The notes under the pieces were generated by a model, which did no database searches, had not been told where the DNA came from, and saw only the letters and a list, made by a program, of their open reading frames with translations. Below are positions 25,401-36,590 of a stretch of DNA of 64,000 nucleotides, piece by piece (positions within the stretch are counted from its first letter, which is position 1; each line of letters starts with the position of its first letter). Source of the DNA: Lophius americanus (lineage: Eukaryota > Chordata > Actinopteri > Lophiiformes > Lophiidae); assembly GCA_037951165.1 (NCBI GenBank), contig JBBDHG010000015.1, positions 1,349,501 through 1,413,500 of the forward strand. Direction: 5' to 3'. The translations under genes were made by a program, and so were the position numbers.

Positions 25401-26635
25401 CAACCGTTGTTTGTCTGTACCGTGTGTTTAGAGTCCTCCTGTTGAGCCTCCTCCTGCTTTCTCTATCATAACGTCTCTAAGTGACGTGAAATTCTGTGAC
25501 ATACAGTAGCTGTTAAATCTTTGGGGTCTAATGTATGAGAGGGACTTTGGTAAAGTAAGGCAGCACAGTGGCCAGCTGAGTCACAGTTGCTGTTTTTCTT
25601 GCGTGTCTCCTTGATGAAGAAAAATCTTGTCTTTCCCGTGGCCCAGACTGAATCTTCTTTAGCTGGAAGTGGTTGTCTTTCAGCCCTTTGATAGCCTGCT
25701 GGTGTACAATGGTGCTTCCTGCTTCTTGACCATCAAAATGAAGCCCAGCCCTTAGAAAAGGATAAACAGCCTGAGATCATGAGTGGATGGTTTTAAAGAA
25801 AATACAAAACAATTGTTGCATCTTCCATTAAAATACTAAAATTGCTTGTATAGAGGCAGCACAATGCAGGCTTTGGTTCACTCTGTGCTAACAGTCCAAA
25901 TGAGGCAAGAGCCGCTATTCAGGTCAAACCTATAGCCAGTGGTTCAAAACGGTGATGTGCATAGAATATTTACAACATGCTACATGCATCCTTTTGTCTA
26001 AATGTTTTACATTATGAATGAGATGATGTATATGTGATGTCATACTGCTAACAGAACCCTCATGGTTTGCCTCTCATCACTTTATGGTGCAAACACACAA
26101 ATTGAGCATGTACAAACACCAGTGTCACAGAGGACATGACTGTAAAAGAGTTCTTCCAAAACAAAGACACTCTTATAAGCATTTCATCATTTATTTTGAA
26201 ATATGCCTCATCCCCTTTATATTTTTTATTTGCAGTGTGATCTGTGTGAACCTAGGCCTACGCTATTCTCCCCGCCAGCAAGAGTACATTCCCGAAAAGC
26301 CCGCATTCCCCTGCACTGTTCAAGCATTCCCAGTGATTGAAGTCCTTAAATTGAATGTGATTCATTGATAATCTCAAGCAGTCCATAAGGATGTTAATTA
26401 TCTAACTACTTTTCTGAAGATCCAACAGTGATTTAATAATTAAAATAAATACAGGTAACTATTTTGATTCTGAACTCAGTAATAAAACAAGACCGATTTC
26501 GTCGTGTCAATTCAAATGAGCTAAATTTAGACACAATTGGACGTTTGGTTGCGAAGTAAAGGTCAAATAAAATGTGTTTTTCTGCAATTAGTGTAAAATA
26601 TAACAAATTAAAGTTAGACATCTTTGAGGCTGTTT
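25401..26635. other. Intergenic, no gene seen
   Basis: No element or family recognised; the 94-codon frame at 26084 has no recognisable features. Confidence 0.35.
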
Positions 26636-26639
26636 TATA

Positions 26640-26850
26640 TTAGGTAAATATGGACTAAATCAGACCAACAGTTAGGAAGTCATGTGTGAAAAAAATATTG
26701 TTTTTTGTAAAAATGCTCCCTTTGTTTAGTAAAATATGAACTATTAGACTAAATAAAATATTATAAGACAGAGTTTCTCGAGTGGATTAACCTGCAGCAT
26801 ATCCGGACTAAATCGGACCAATTGTTCAAAAATGGTGGCCTTTTCTTAGG
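26640..26850 (-). repeat. Repeat A, minus orientation, internal part
   Basis: 'atggactaaatcagaccaac', 'tagtaaaatatgaactatta' and 'ctcgagtggatt' are reverse-strand blocks of the family; the 'actaaatcggaccaa' block occurs twice. Confidence 0.6.
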
Positions 26851-27359
26851 CTATTTGTTGCTAATGCATCATCTCCTTGTCTCCAGCCGCCATCAGCTCC
26901 AGTCCTCTGCACACACCCTCCTTCTGTCCTCACTCTTCGAGGAATGCAAAGAAACGGCCAGATACAGCCACTCATCGGAACTCCTACCCTGTCATCAGCC
27001 CTCCTCAGCCTTTATCATGTTAAGGACAATAAGTACACTTCTAATCTAATCAGCTGTCTCTGAGTCTGCTTCTGGGTCCAGATTGGAACAAGACCATAAA
27101 ATAGTAGTAATGGTGACACGTGCGAGCTTCGATTGGATTATTTTACTTGTATCCCCAGATGTATTTGATGTAGTAGCCTGCTGACCCTATAGATTTTTTA
27201 AATATATGATTTAATCCAAATGTAAACCTAATGCCTGAATGAGGGGGATGGGTTCAAAGATATGCTCACAGGTGTTTTGGGTTCAGTCCCAGTGTGACCC
27301 AGAGGTCAAGATGTGTTGAGGATAGGATTGCAGAAGAAGCAGAGCATATAGAGACAGAT
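26851..27359. other. Intergenic, no gene seen
   Basis: Nothing recognised. Confidence 0.3.
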
Positions 27360-27645
27360 ATTTAGTAGATACAGAGTAGTTGAAATGTAAATAAATTATT
27401 TCAAAACCATTTAAAATTGTAATCTGTAAAGTAACTAGTAACTACAGCTGTCAAACAGATATAGTGGAGCAGAAAGCAAAAAAAAATTATTTGCTATGTA
27501 CTAGAATAGAAGTATAAACAAGTATAGATTAAAAGTATAAAGTATACAATGGAAATACTTCAATAAAGTACAGGTACCTCAAATTTGTACCTAAGTAGAG
27601 TACTTGAGAGAATGTGGTTATTATACACCCCTGACAGCTGCCATA
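27360..27645. mobile_element. hAT-type non-autonomous element fragment
   Basis: 'aaagtaactagtaactacag' near 27427, 'aagtataaagtata' and 'acctaagtagagtacttgag' near 27589 belong to the 'acttaagtaaaagta' family. Confidence 0.55.
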
Positions 27646-27689
27646 TTAACAAAATAATCAATGCTATTCTGACTCCAACTGTCAGTGTT

Positions 27690-27722
27690 TATAATATTAT
27701 GGCTGATCAGTGTATATAACAC
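27690..27722. repeat. Tc1-like terminal fragment
   Basis: 'attatggctgatcagtgtat' matches the terminal sequence of the element at 33110-33450. Confidence 0.45.
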
Positions 27723-28317
27723 AACACTTCACTGTGCGTAAGTAAAAAAGCTATTCTTTCCGTCTTCCTCTGTTTTTCATTCAAACTTCATGATGCTGTA
27801 ATCATATTTTGTCGTCGTGTTTCCTCCCTCTTATTTAGTTTGCCAAGTCAAATTAGTTTGTAAAGAGTTCCAGCATTTCTTCTGTATTTATTCCAGTTTT
27901 TATCATTCATTGTTGTTTGAAGATTTTAGGGATCTTAGATCAGACTTCAGCTTGCCTCTCCCCTGTGTAAGACATTATGATTTGCCTATGGTCTGACACT
28001 TTTTCACAGTTCTTATAGTCCTCTCGGCGTTGCCAACACGTATGACAAAAGGCCTCGTTTGAAAGTGATTAATCAGAGGCAGAACAGGATGAGTTATGGC
28101 ATCGTCATAGTAGCATTCGTTTAAAGTAATCCTCGATCCATATCATCATCTGATAAGAATCAAAATCTAATTAGCTGCTCCCCTCGCCACCTTTCCACCA
28201 AATGATTATTTATTCATATCCACATTGGAGCGAACAGTAAGATACAGTGAAGGTTGTACAAGATATCAAGAGACTCAGGACATTACGTTATATTAATTTT
28301 GATATCTACAATAGCAG
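27723..28317. other. Intergenic, no gene seen
   Basis: Unassigned AT-rich sequence. Confidence 0.3.
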
Positions 28318-28560
28318 CTTCTCTCGGCTCCTTCCCTTTTTCAGGGTTCTTCCTTGCGGACAATCTCATTCCGCATATTGATTAGACATAGGTTTTTTTT
28401 TATGTCGGATGCCCTTCTTGACACAAGCCTCCTATTCATCCAAGTTTGGGACCGGCTCTAGATGTGGCTATATAGGCTGGTAGCACTGAGGACTTTGCCC
28501 AAGAGTCCACACAACATTTTGATTGGGATTCGTACTCCAGTCTGCTGCACAAAAGTCAGG
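28318..28560 (+). repeat. SINE/retroposon-like repeat C, copy 1
   Basis: 'tatgtcggatgcccttcttg', 'acacaagcctcc', 'gtttgggaccggctctagat', 'aggctggtagcactgaggac' and 'gagtccacac' recur in the same order at 54840-55050, and the first blocks are widespread in fish genomes. Confidence 0.65.
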
Positions 28561-28599
28561 TGTGTAAACCATTGAAATGTGTTGCTGACATAAAAGTTT

Positions 28600-29115
28600 T
28601 ATTCCAGGTCATTTTATTTTTGGTCATTGCATCATTCGTGTTAACGCGATGACTCAAAAACTCTTTCATGGATCATTATCGTCAATCAATTTTACACCCA
28701 TATAGACCTTAGTGTGAGGAAGAACTGTACTGATTTTGGTCAGGTGAATACTTTTGACACTATGGGAAGTTTTACCCACCAAAGGTTTTGGGCCATAATT
28801 TCACAACTGTTGGTCAGATTTAGTCCAGATTTTGTGAATTGAATTCTCAAAGGAATCAATGTATATATTGTGTTTCGATTAAAAAATTCATATTTTACTC
28901 ACTAGGATTAGCTTCTGATGAAAAAACACTATTTTTCGAAACTTACCTCCTAACCATTGGTCTAATTTAATCAAAATTTGGTGCATATGAATCCACTCAA
29001 ACAAAGTTTTCCGGGTTCAATCAGAGGCTCTGCATGTACAACGAAGGGGATTGTGGATCTTTCGGGGATATACCCTGGCTGTCAGGAACAACAGCGTATG
29101 CCTGGTTTTATAATA
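28600..29115 (+). repeat. Repeat A, long copy
   Basis: Ordered blocks: 'aaaactctttcatggatcat', 'gaggaagaactgtactgatt', 'ttgggccataatttcacaac', 'tttggtgcatatgaatccac', then 'gcatgtacaacgaaggggat' and 'taccctggctgtcagg'. The 76-codon frame at 29034 lies in its 3' part and is not a gene. Confidence 0.75.
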
Positions 29116-30068
29116 GATGCGCATTGCATGGCGCGTTGACAGGACTGAACAAAAAGATCTTGAATTCCCGTCCGGATCTGCATCCAGATCTAACCATCTC
29201 TTCCATTGTATTAGTAAGACTAATTAACAAACAATACTACATAACAACTGTCCAACTCCATTAGCAGAGGTAGATTTAATCAAACATTTTGCAGGTGAGG
29301 ACATGAACTCCTTTCCAGTATTTTGTGTTCATGTTGAACCCTGGGAATTAACAATTTCTAAATGTAGCAGTGTGCAGTTCCAGTAAGTACTCTGAGATCA
29401 ACTCTGAGACTAAATTGCCAAAACACTGGATAATATAACGGTCCGACAGAAGTGTGAAGACAAAGGACAATGTTAAAATTATATCAATGTTCCATTTATC
29501 TATGCGTTTATTTATTTTTTCTCCTTAATAATATCTATTCATATTTAACTAGTAGTCATAGTAGCAACTGCCACTCTGATTTCTAAAAAGCCTTATTTGT
29601 AAATGCCACAGGGGGCAGTGCTGAACATAGAAGTACACATGATGGGTTAAAGTAATTAAATCCCCAGTATTATTTCCGCATCTTTGGCTTAAATTATTTC
29701 AAATGGTAGATGTGTGTGAGAAAAAAAACAAAGGGCTCAGAGAGCAGAAAATCTAAAAAGATGAGGAGCGGGGAGCATTAATGTGAAAGATCTGATGCAA
29801 TTGGAATTTCAATGATTTATTTATTTATTTCCTGTAAATTTGTAAGCCACCTATGATGGAATTATTCATGTGGAAAAATATTTAAGATTTATAACAATGT
29901 TCTAGATAAGATTAGTTTATTTATTTTGTTACAACATGATTCCTTTGCTCAGTAATTCTTACCTAATTATTCATTTTGATAACAATATGGTGGCTATGTT
30001 TGTTTATTAGGGGTTTATTTATTGCAATATTATTATGTTAATTATTTAATGTGTGCAATGTTGATGTA
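29116..30068. other. Intergenic, no gene seen
   Basis: AT-rich; no recognised repeat. Confidence 0.3.
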
Positions 30069-30069
30069 T

Positions 30070-30270
30070 TCATAATAATAATAATAATGATAATAATTTC
30101 AACTTTATTAATCCTAAGGGAAATTCTTCTTCTCAATTTGACCCTTCCCTGAGCGAGCAGTGGGCAGCCTCCTTTGAAGCGCCTTGGGAGGACATTGGGG
30201 TCAAGGTCTTTCTCAAGGACCCTACGACATGTAGACCTTCTGGGGTTTGAACCGCCCACTTTCCGAACCT
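30070..30270 (-). mobile_element. SINE with AAT tail, minus strand
   Basis: The left end is an (AAT)n tail and 'tttcaactttattaatccta'. The body has 'gagcagtgggcagcctcctt' and 'caaggaccctacgacatgta'. 'ggggtttgaaccgccc' near 30242 is the complement of a tRNA B box, so the tRNA-like head is at the right. The 91-codon minus frame is incidental. Confidence 0.65.
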
Positions 30271-30640
30271 TCGATTGGGAGACTCTAAAATCTGTGTTGT
30301 TTAAAGAAACCAATTTAAGAATTATTTCTTAAATTCACTGACGGTTTAATTTATTGGAATTAGTCAGGCACATATAATATACTTTCTGGGATTAGTTTAG
30401 AGGAAAAGTACATATAATATATTAACTGAACATGATTTTTTTTTAAAAGATAAGACATTGTTCATTATTATCACAGTTGTGTAACATTGTTTATTTTTAT
30501 TTTTTTCCCTCTTTTACTAACCTTTTCAGGTTATTAACCTTCTAAACGATAAAGTAGCTGGCAAAGCTTGAAGTGTGGAAATTTGTCTAAACTAGCTTGC
30601 TTTACTTGCTGACACTATGAACCTGATAAGCATCAGGAGA
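30271..30640. other. Intergenic, no gene seen
   Basis: A near-duplicated 'acatataatata' motif near 30370 and 30410; otherwise nothing. Confidence 0.35.
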
Positions 30641-30772
30641 TGGAAGGATGGATAGATGGATAGATGGATGGATAGATGGATGGATAGATGGATGGATAGA
30701 TGGATGGATAGATGGATGGATAGATGGATGGATAGATGGATGGATAGATGGATGGATAGATGGATGGATGGT
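30641..30772. repeat. GATA/GATG tetranucleotide array
   Basis: About 130 bp of 'gatggatagatg' repeats, a mixed GATG/GATA array. It creates His-Pro-Ser or Met-Asp-Arg-Trp repeat frames that are not genes. About 1.4 kb upstream of the sez6 candidate's start codon. Confidence 0.97.
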
Positions 30773-31859
30773 GATGCTATGAAGGCCAGAGAAAACCCAT
30801 GTTATTTGCTGTATCAGAAGATTGCAGACTTGGCTTTTAATGTGATGAGTAATGTCTTCACATGAGCTCCTTTTTATATACAGAGTGTACAATCTATGAA
30901 TAGCTTCTTCCATGCAGCACAGGTGCATTAATCTCAGTTAATAAGGTGAGCAATCTTTCTCCGTCGGCTTCAACATAGTGTCTCGCTGAAGTACGTATGA
31001 GCTGCTCCCACTCTGGGGGGATATGAAGAACCTTGGCAAGAAAAAAACTCACTACACAGAGCCGGGTTCAGCCGTCCAGAGGCCTCCGCAGGGTCTCAAG
31101 TAGCCAGAGGTGAAGTTGGATGACTCAAAACCGATAGAAGTAAAAGACTGTGTTACAGCAGGGCCGCTGACGCAACACTGTCAAATTATGCTCTCTGACT
31201 CCAGGAAGCGGGGGAGACACATAAATGGTAGGAACTATGAAATGTAGATTTCCAAAAGGAAGCTCATGTCAGCATTCAGCTGGAGACATATATGTTGCAG
31301 CACCGCGATATATTAAAAAATTCCGCATAAACCCCAAATACATGCATCCTCCATTAGTTTTTCTTCCTCTAGATTAGGCTACTTATAGAGCAAGTAGACT
31401 ACTTCATTTTCGTTTTGCTGCTTATTTGAAACAGCCAAAACATGATCTCTATGCAGAGTTAGAGATAAGCTGCAATAGGATGCCTCTTGGCGCTTATATA
31501 TATAAAATATCATATTCCAGCAGATACCCCTGGACCTTTAAATTTGATTAGGTAATTGGCTATATATAACATAGGTTTTACAGAGCAGGAACGTTGGAGG
31601 TGCAAGGTGAAGCCCCTGAAGAACTGCTCAGTAGACCCCGTTCTTTGGGCAAACCCGGAACTCAGGGGAGTCCACTGGTTCAACTGCAACGAATGTGTTT
31701 TGCTAACTTAAATAATCCTACTTTACATGATAAACTTGGTAGATATATGCTAGAACAACTAATTTGACCGTTTTTTCTCAGATCGAATATTTTTTTATTC
31801 AGTTTGCTCAGTTTACTCATATTCAGGCCAACATTTTCAAGTTTTCTATCTAACAGTGT
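30773..31859. other. Upstream region of the 32.2-kb gene
   Basis: No repeat recognised. GC content rises in places (31000-31200). Probably holds promoter and upstream regulatory DNA of the gene starting at 32155, but no core element could be fixed. Confidence 0.35.
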
Positions 31860-32154
31860 CGTTTCCCTGTGAGTTCCGTTGGCGGACGCTAGGAGCTGTC
31901 CGCGGTGCTGAACGCACGGCGGCGGCGCCCGGAGGAGGAGGAGGAGGAGGAGGAGGAGGAGGAGGAGGAGGCTCCCATCACCGACCACCCTGCACCTCCT
32001 TAGTCTCCAGCCTTCAGTTCGCGGAGTCAGGAGTCTCAGAGCACCTCGTTCCCGTTGGTGAGTCTGCACAGAAAGCTGAAGTCAAGGGAGGAGCTCAGCG
32101 GTTCTCAGAAGAAGTCTGAAGCTCCAGACGCACAAAAACACGGAACCTAACAAC
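31860..32154 (+). promoter_or_regulatory. GC/CpG-rich 5' region and 5'UTR of the sez6 candidate
   Basis: The segment contrasts with the AT-rich surroundings. It has many CpGs ('gtccgcggtgctgaacgcac', 'ggcggcggcgcccgg') and a (GGA)13 run at 31931-31970, and leads directly to the ATG at 32155. This is the usual look of a vertebrate neuronal-gene first exon or promoter CpG island. The transcription start cannot be placed from sequence alone. Long frames here (129 codons minus, 87 codons plus) depend on the triplet repeat. Confidence 0.55.
31931..31970. repeat. (GGA)n microsatellite in the presumed 5'UTR
   Basis: Thirteen consecutive GGA triplets. GGA runs can fold into G-quadruplexes in DNA or RNA, and this one would be transcribed if the 5'UTR reaches this far. 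Confidence 0.95.
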
Positions 32155-32221
32155 ATGAACGCGATCAGAGATTATTTCCCTCTCGTGCTTCTTGTCGTGG
32201 CGGCGATGACGGACTCGGAAG
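32155..32221 (+). CDS. First coding exon with signal peptide; probable sez6 by synteny
   Basis: The exon encodes MNAIRDYFPLVLLVVAAMTD and then SE plus one base, followed by the donor G|GTAAGAGG at 32222. The start has A at -3 (CAACATGA). Residues 8-18 form a hydrophobic core after a short head with one Arg, so this is a signal peptide of a secreted or type I membrane protein, cut near AAM or TDS. A long first intron after a signal-peptide exon is typical of SEZ6-family genes, whose mature proteins carry CUB and sushi domains at the neuronal surface. Human PIPOX and SEZ6 are adjacent and head-to-head, as here. The exon is too short to prove identity; another signal-peptide protein is possible. 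Confidence 0.6.
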
Positions 32222-33108
32222 GTAAGAGGAATAATCACCTGACTAATAATGAATGAGGAGGTGCTCCTCATAAAAGAAATTTTTGTGTGTGCTCTCACTA
32301 CTCAGCGCCTCTCTTCCTTGTCCATCACTATCAGACTCTGTTGTGTTTTATTTCGGGGCATTGTTTCAGTTATCCCAGTCCGATAATCCATGCACAGCTA
32401 CACATGCTCCAACAACATCTCACCAAACTATTTACCGCTGAAACTTTCATCTGATTCCTTTTTACTACACATCTTAACTTTTCAATTTTCCGGAAGCAAT
32501 AAGGTGGGGAATAGGCAGGCAGACATATAATCTTCCATCCTCGGGAAAATAAAGTGCTCAAATAAATGAAATCAATCTACTGGTGCTTTTGTTGCAATAG
32601 TGGAATGGCTGATAGTTTATTTTTTTATTTGCTGCCTTCTTCATATCCTGACTTAATATAGAAGACGACATAAAGAGGGTGATGTTAGAGAGTTGTCAGT
32701 GGATTGTTTCAGTAAATGTTCTTCTAGCTTAAGGCGTCCGACCGATCCAATTTAAATTCTGTTATCACTCCAGTTGTGTCCGCATTAAATTTCAGATATT
32801 ATCCAGACTCCTCTTTGTACTAGAGAGAATGACGGTACCCATTCATCCAGTGTCCGAATGGTACACTGAAACAAAGTTGGAATGATTTTCTTTCAATTCA
32901 GTAAGTGAAATTTGGTACCCCAATATATATTTTTATTGCTGATGCAAGATTGGCCGTGTTCACTTTCTGTACTGATACGGACAAAAAATGAAAAGACTGA
33001 TTATAAAGAGGAATGAAGCCCTGAAGCATGTTCCATAAAGCAAGCCTATCAAAAAAACCCAAACAGGCGTATTCCAGTTAATGCAACTTATTTTCACTTT
33101 CATAAAGC
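32222..33108 (+). other. First intron of the sez6 candidate, proximal part
   Basis: No exon recognised. Non-repetitive sequence near the promoter, a reasonable place for regulatory elements, but none identified. Confidence 0.4.
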
Positions 33109-33109
33109 A

Positions 33110-33450
33110 TATACAAAATACACATCAGCTTTAACATTGTAACAACTGAGAGGTGAAGTCAGAATAAGATTAATTATCTTTTTACAATGATAACTGTCCA
33201 TGGGTGGGTTTCAAACAAGAAAGAAACGGTATATGGAAGTGTATAGATTTGAGTGACTTTGATAAGTGCCAAATGGAGATGCTGGGTTAGAACATATCGG
33301 GAACTGCAGGTCTTGTTTGGTGAACCAGTGACAGTGATAGAAAGGTAGAAGAACACAGTCCATCAAAGAGCTGTTTTTTTTATTGCAAACGGTGCACTTA
33401 CACCAAATTAAATTGGTAGTTTTAATGTTATGGCTGATCAGTGTTAATCA
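33110..33450 (+). pseudogene. Deleted Tc1-like element
   Basis: A decayed N-terminal transposase stretch ('gatttgagtgactttgataa' giving DLSDFDK, then 'ggaactgcaggtcttgt') is followed after a large deletion by the terminal sequence 'aatgttatggctgatcagtg'. This matches the fish Tc1 family ending '...ttatgcctgatcggtgt'. Also seen as a fragment at 27690. Confidence 0.65.
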
Positions 33451-34008
33451 AGCGCAGTGGCCGAGACCATCTCTGGGGCAGGCAAATTGTTAACTTAATT
33501 AAATGAAGCCACAATCGGTAAAAAACAATATAGAACAATATTGGTGACTGTCATATATTGCTGCTTGACTGATAATTTATACTAAAAAAATTTAGAACTA
33601 AAAAATACATTTTCCATTATCAAATTTTTGCCCTCAAAACGTCTTAAAATGCACGAATTTAGGTCATAGAAAACAAGCAAGCTCAGCTTTGGACATCTGT
33701 ATTGCTAAAACCCTCTACACAGCCTGAGTGGTAGGAAAACAAAAATAGACTTCTCCACAGAAGAAGCTGACTAAACCCGTGCTCAGTCGCCTTTAATGTG
33801 ATAATAATTGTGATGGATGTTTTTGCTTGTGTTTGCACTATTAGACTGCATAGTGTTCATACAAATAAGTGAACAGGTTTTGTAGGTTATAAAGGTGTGA
33901 CTATTGACATCATTTGTGTGCGCAAGACTTTATAAACTCAAATGATCTTTGTTAGTCAAAATGTACACTATAAAGAGTCATGTTTTGTTACTGTAATATC
34001 ACATTATT
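33451..34008. other. Intron, no feature
   Basis: AT-rich; leads into the tandem array at 34010, with 'gttactgtaatatcac' near 33988 as a first recognisable unit remnant. Confidence 0.35.
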
Positions 34009-34009
34009 T

Positions 34010-35228
34010 AAGTAGAACTGTAAAAATAAACCACATTTTACAACTGGCTGCAAGTGGTCAGTAGGTTACTGTAAACTAAATCACAGTTTTTAACTGGCAG
34101 TAAGTTACTGTAAAAATAAAGCATTGTTTTTAACTGGCAGTCAGTGGTCAGGACGCTACTGTCAAATGTCAAAGTTTATAACCGGAAGTCAGTGGTCAGT
34201 AAGTTACTGTCAAATAAGTCACAGTTTATAGCTGGCAATCAGTGGTCAGTAAGTTACTGTTAAAAGTCACAGTTTTTAGCTGGCTGTCAGTAAGTTACTG
34301 TAAAATAAGTCAGTTTTTAACTGGCAGTCACTGGTCAGGAGGTTACTGTAAAAGGTCACAGTTTTTAACTGGCATTCAGTGACGAGTAAGTTACTGTAAA
34401 ATAAAGCATTGTTTTTAACTGGCAGTCAGTGGTCAGTAAGTTACTGTAAAATAAGTCAGTTTGTAACTGGCAGTCAGTGGTCAGTAAGTTACTGTAAAAA
34501 GTCACAGTTTAAAACTGGAAGACATTGATCGGTAAGTTACTGTAAAAGGTCACAGTTTATAACTGGGAGTCAGTGGTCGCTAAGATACTGTCAAATACGT
34601 GACAGTTTTAACTGGCAGTCAGTGGTCAGTAAGTTACTGTCAAATAATGACAGTTTTAATTGGCAGTCAGTGGTCAGTAAGTTACTGTCAAATAATGACA
34701 GTTTTAATTGGCAGTCAGTGGTCAGTAAGTTACTGTAAAATAAGTCAGTTTATAACTGGCAGTAAGTAACCAGTAAGTTACTGCAAAATAAAGCATTGTT
34801 TTTAACTGGCAGTCAGTGGTCAGTAAGTTACTGTCAAATAATGACAGTTTTAATTGGCAGTCAGTGGTCAGTAAGTTACTGTAAAATAATTGAGTTTATA
34901 ACTGGCAGTAAGTGACCAGTAAGATACTGCAAAATAAAGCATTGTTTTTAAGTGGCAGTCAGTTGTCAGTAAGTTACTGTAAAATAATTCAGTTTATAAC
35001 TGGCAGTAAGTGACCAGTAAGATACTGCAAAATAAAGCAATTTTTTTTAATTGGCAGTCATTGGTCAGTAAGATAATGCAAATAAGTCAGTTTATAACTG
35101 GCAGTCAGTTGTCAGTAAGTTACTGTAAAAAGTCACTGTTAATAATTGGCAGTCAGTAAGTTACTGTAAAATAAGTCACAGCTTTTAAACTTGCAGTCAG
35201 TGGTCAGTAAGTCATTGTATGTAGCGAG
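34010..35228. repeat. Minisatellite, about 25 units of ~45-57 bp
   Basis: Each unit is close to 'cagtaagttactgtaaaata', then 'agtcacagtttttaa', then 'ctggcagtcagtggt'. Unit types differ in the middle: 'aagtcag', 'aaagcattg', 'aatgacag' and 'aaaggtcacag'. Some successions repeat, such as two adjacent near-identical 'aaataatgacagttttaatt' units at 34635-34740. No coding potential. It lies in the presumed first intron of the sez6 candidate, 1.8 kb past exon 1. Confidence 0.95.
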
Positions 35229-36098
35229 ATTTGCAGCAGGTACTAAATTGCTATAAAATAAATCACAGTAATTACCGCAATATAATAGTATTTACTTTGA
35301 TATTTCACATTTCTGACTCTATTACGGTGATGTACTACATTACAAAAGTGTCTGAAAGTGCCGATACCAAAATGAAAAAAGTTATGGCAGCGTGCCTAAA
35401 CTCTGTTTTACTTTTTGGAAATCAAACTTAAAAAAACCCAGTTACTGATTCTTGTCACGGCAACAAAGACTAAAGGTGAGTTATAGAGATTTCAACAATC
35501 AAAGTTGTGAAAGCCCATGACTGTTGTTCCTATTGATTCGTGTCTGTCGTTACTGATAAAATGTTGATGATTGAGTCTGTTGGTCAGAATAATTTGAAAA
35601 TTGTCTTAGGAGTTGTGGAACATACTTTTTTTTTATATCATGAAAAAAATATGGCTCTGCTATAAAACACTTACTAGAATATCATTTTGTTGAACAGTAT
35701 GTCTACAGCAAAGACCACTGGAAGCAGAGAGGATTTTAATGTTCATTTTTTACATTAATTGAAATGAAAATCATCCTTATAATGGACATTGTAAAAAAAA
35801 TAAGGTAGTTTGAAGTAGACATTAGGAACAGCAACTCCACTTTGCCACAGCAAAGAACCTGAATATTATATTGACAGATGACAGATGCTGTGAGCATCAC
35901 ATGACCTTTAAGGTAAACAAACGTTTCATTGAAATGAACCCACCCCCCCTTCATAAAACTAACCCTTGCTAGTTATATACTGAAAAAGGCTAATAGTCTG
36001 CTGCCGAAGATCTGTCATTTGGAGATCAATCAAAAAGCATTTCTTTGATAATTTTCATACTTTATACACCCGCAAACATTATTGAAGAACTAGATTGA
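35229..36098. other. Intron, no feature
   Basis: AT-rich, no repeat family recognised. Confidence 0.3.
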
Positions 36099-36099
36099 T

Positions 36100-36590
36100 T
36101 CTTTGAAAAGTTGGCTTTATATTTATGCCACAAGGGGAACTCATCTCTGAAATTCTTCCGGTCATATTCTACTCACTAGGGGGATCTTTTTTTTTTCTTT
36201 CTTTCCATAAGAACCCCTGTTTTTCGGCCCATCATTTTTCTACAGTTGACCAATGTTGTCCAAATTGGTGCATAGGAATCAAATCGAGGACATCCATTTT
36301 CAATATTTCATATTCTACTTTAATAGCTCATATTGTACTCACTAGGGGGGCTGCTTTTACGAAAACACTATTCTTCTGACATAACTTCACACTGAAGTTG
36401 AGGAGTTCAATCATGCGTATGCTGGTACAACCGAGTGGATTGGGGATTTTAGGGGACATACCCTTGTTGCCAGGGATGACGGGGTAGATGAAGGTACAAG
36501 ATAGATCTCCTCCACTGAAATCACAAGCAACAAATTTGAACCAGATCAGACCAACGGTTAGGGAGCTAGGCCCGAAAAATATTATGCTAG
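36100..36590. repeat. Repeat A, rearranged copy
   Basis: 'tcatattctactcactaggg' near 36162 and 'tcatattgtactcactaggg' near 36327 show an internal duplication. 'ataacttcacactgaagttg', 'ggtacaaccgagtggattgg' and 'acccttgttgccaggg' form the 3' part in plus orientation. A minus-oriented piece ('gatagatctcctccactgaa') follows at 36500-36580. Confidence 0.65.

Noticed and set aside
30602..30928. His-Pro-Ser-Ile repeat protein
   Set aside because: Translation of the GATA/GATG array.
31680..32069. 129-codon minus-strand frame with poly-Leu
   Set aside because: Created by the (GGA)n run read in reverse across the GC-rich 5' region of the plus-strand gene.
34010..35228. CRISPR-like array
   Set aside because: Units are contiguous and variable with no unique spacers; this is a eukaryotic minisatellite.
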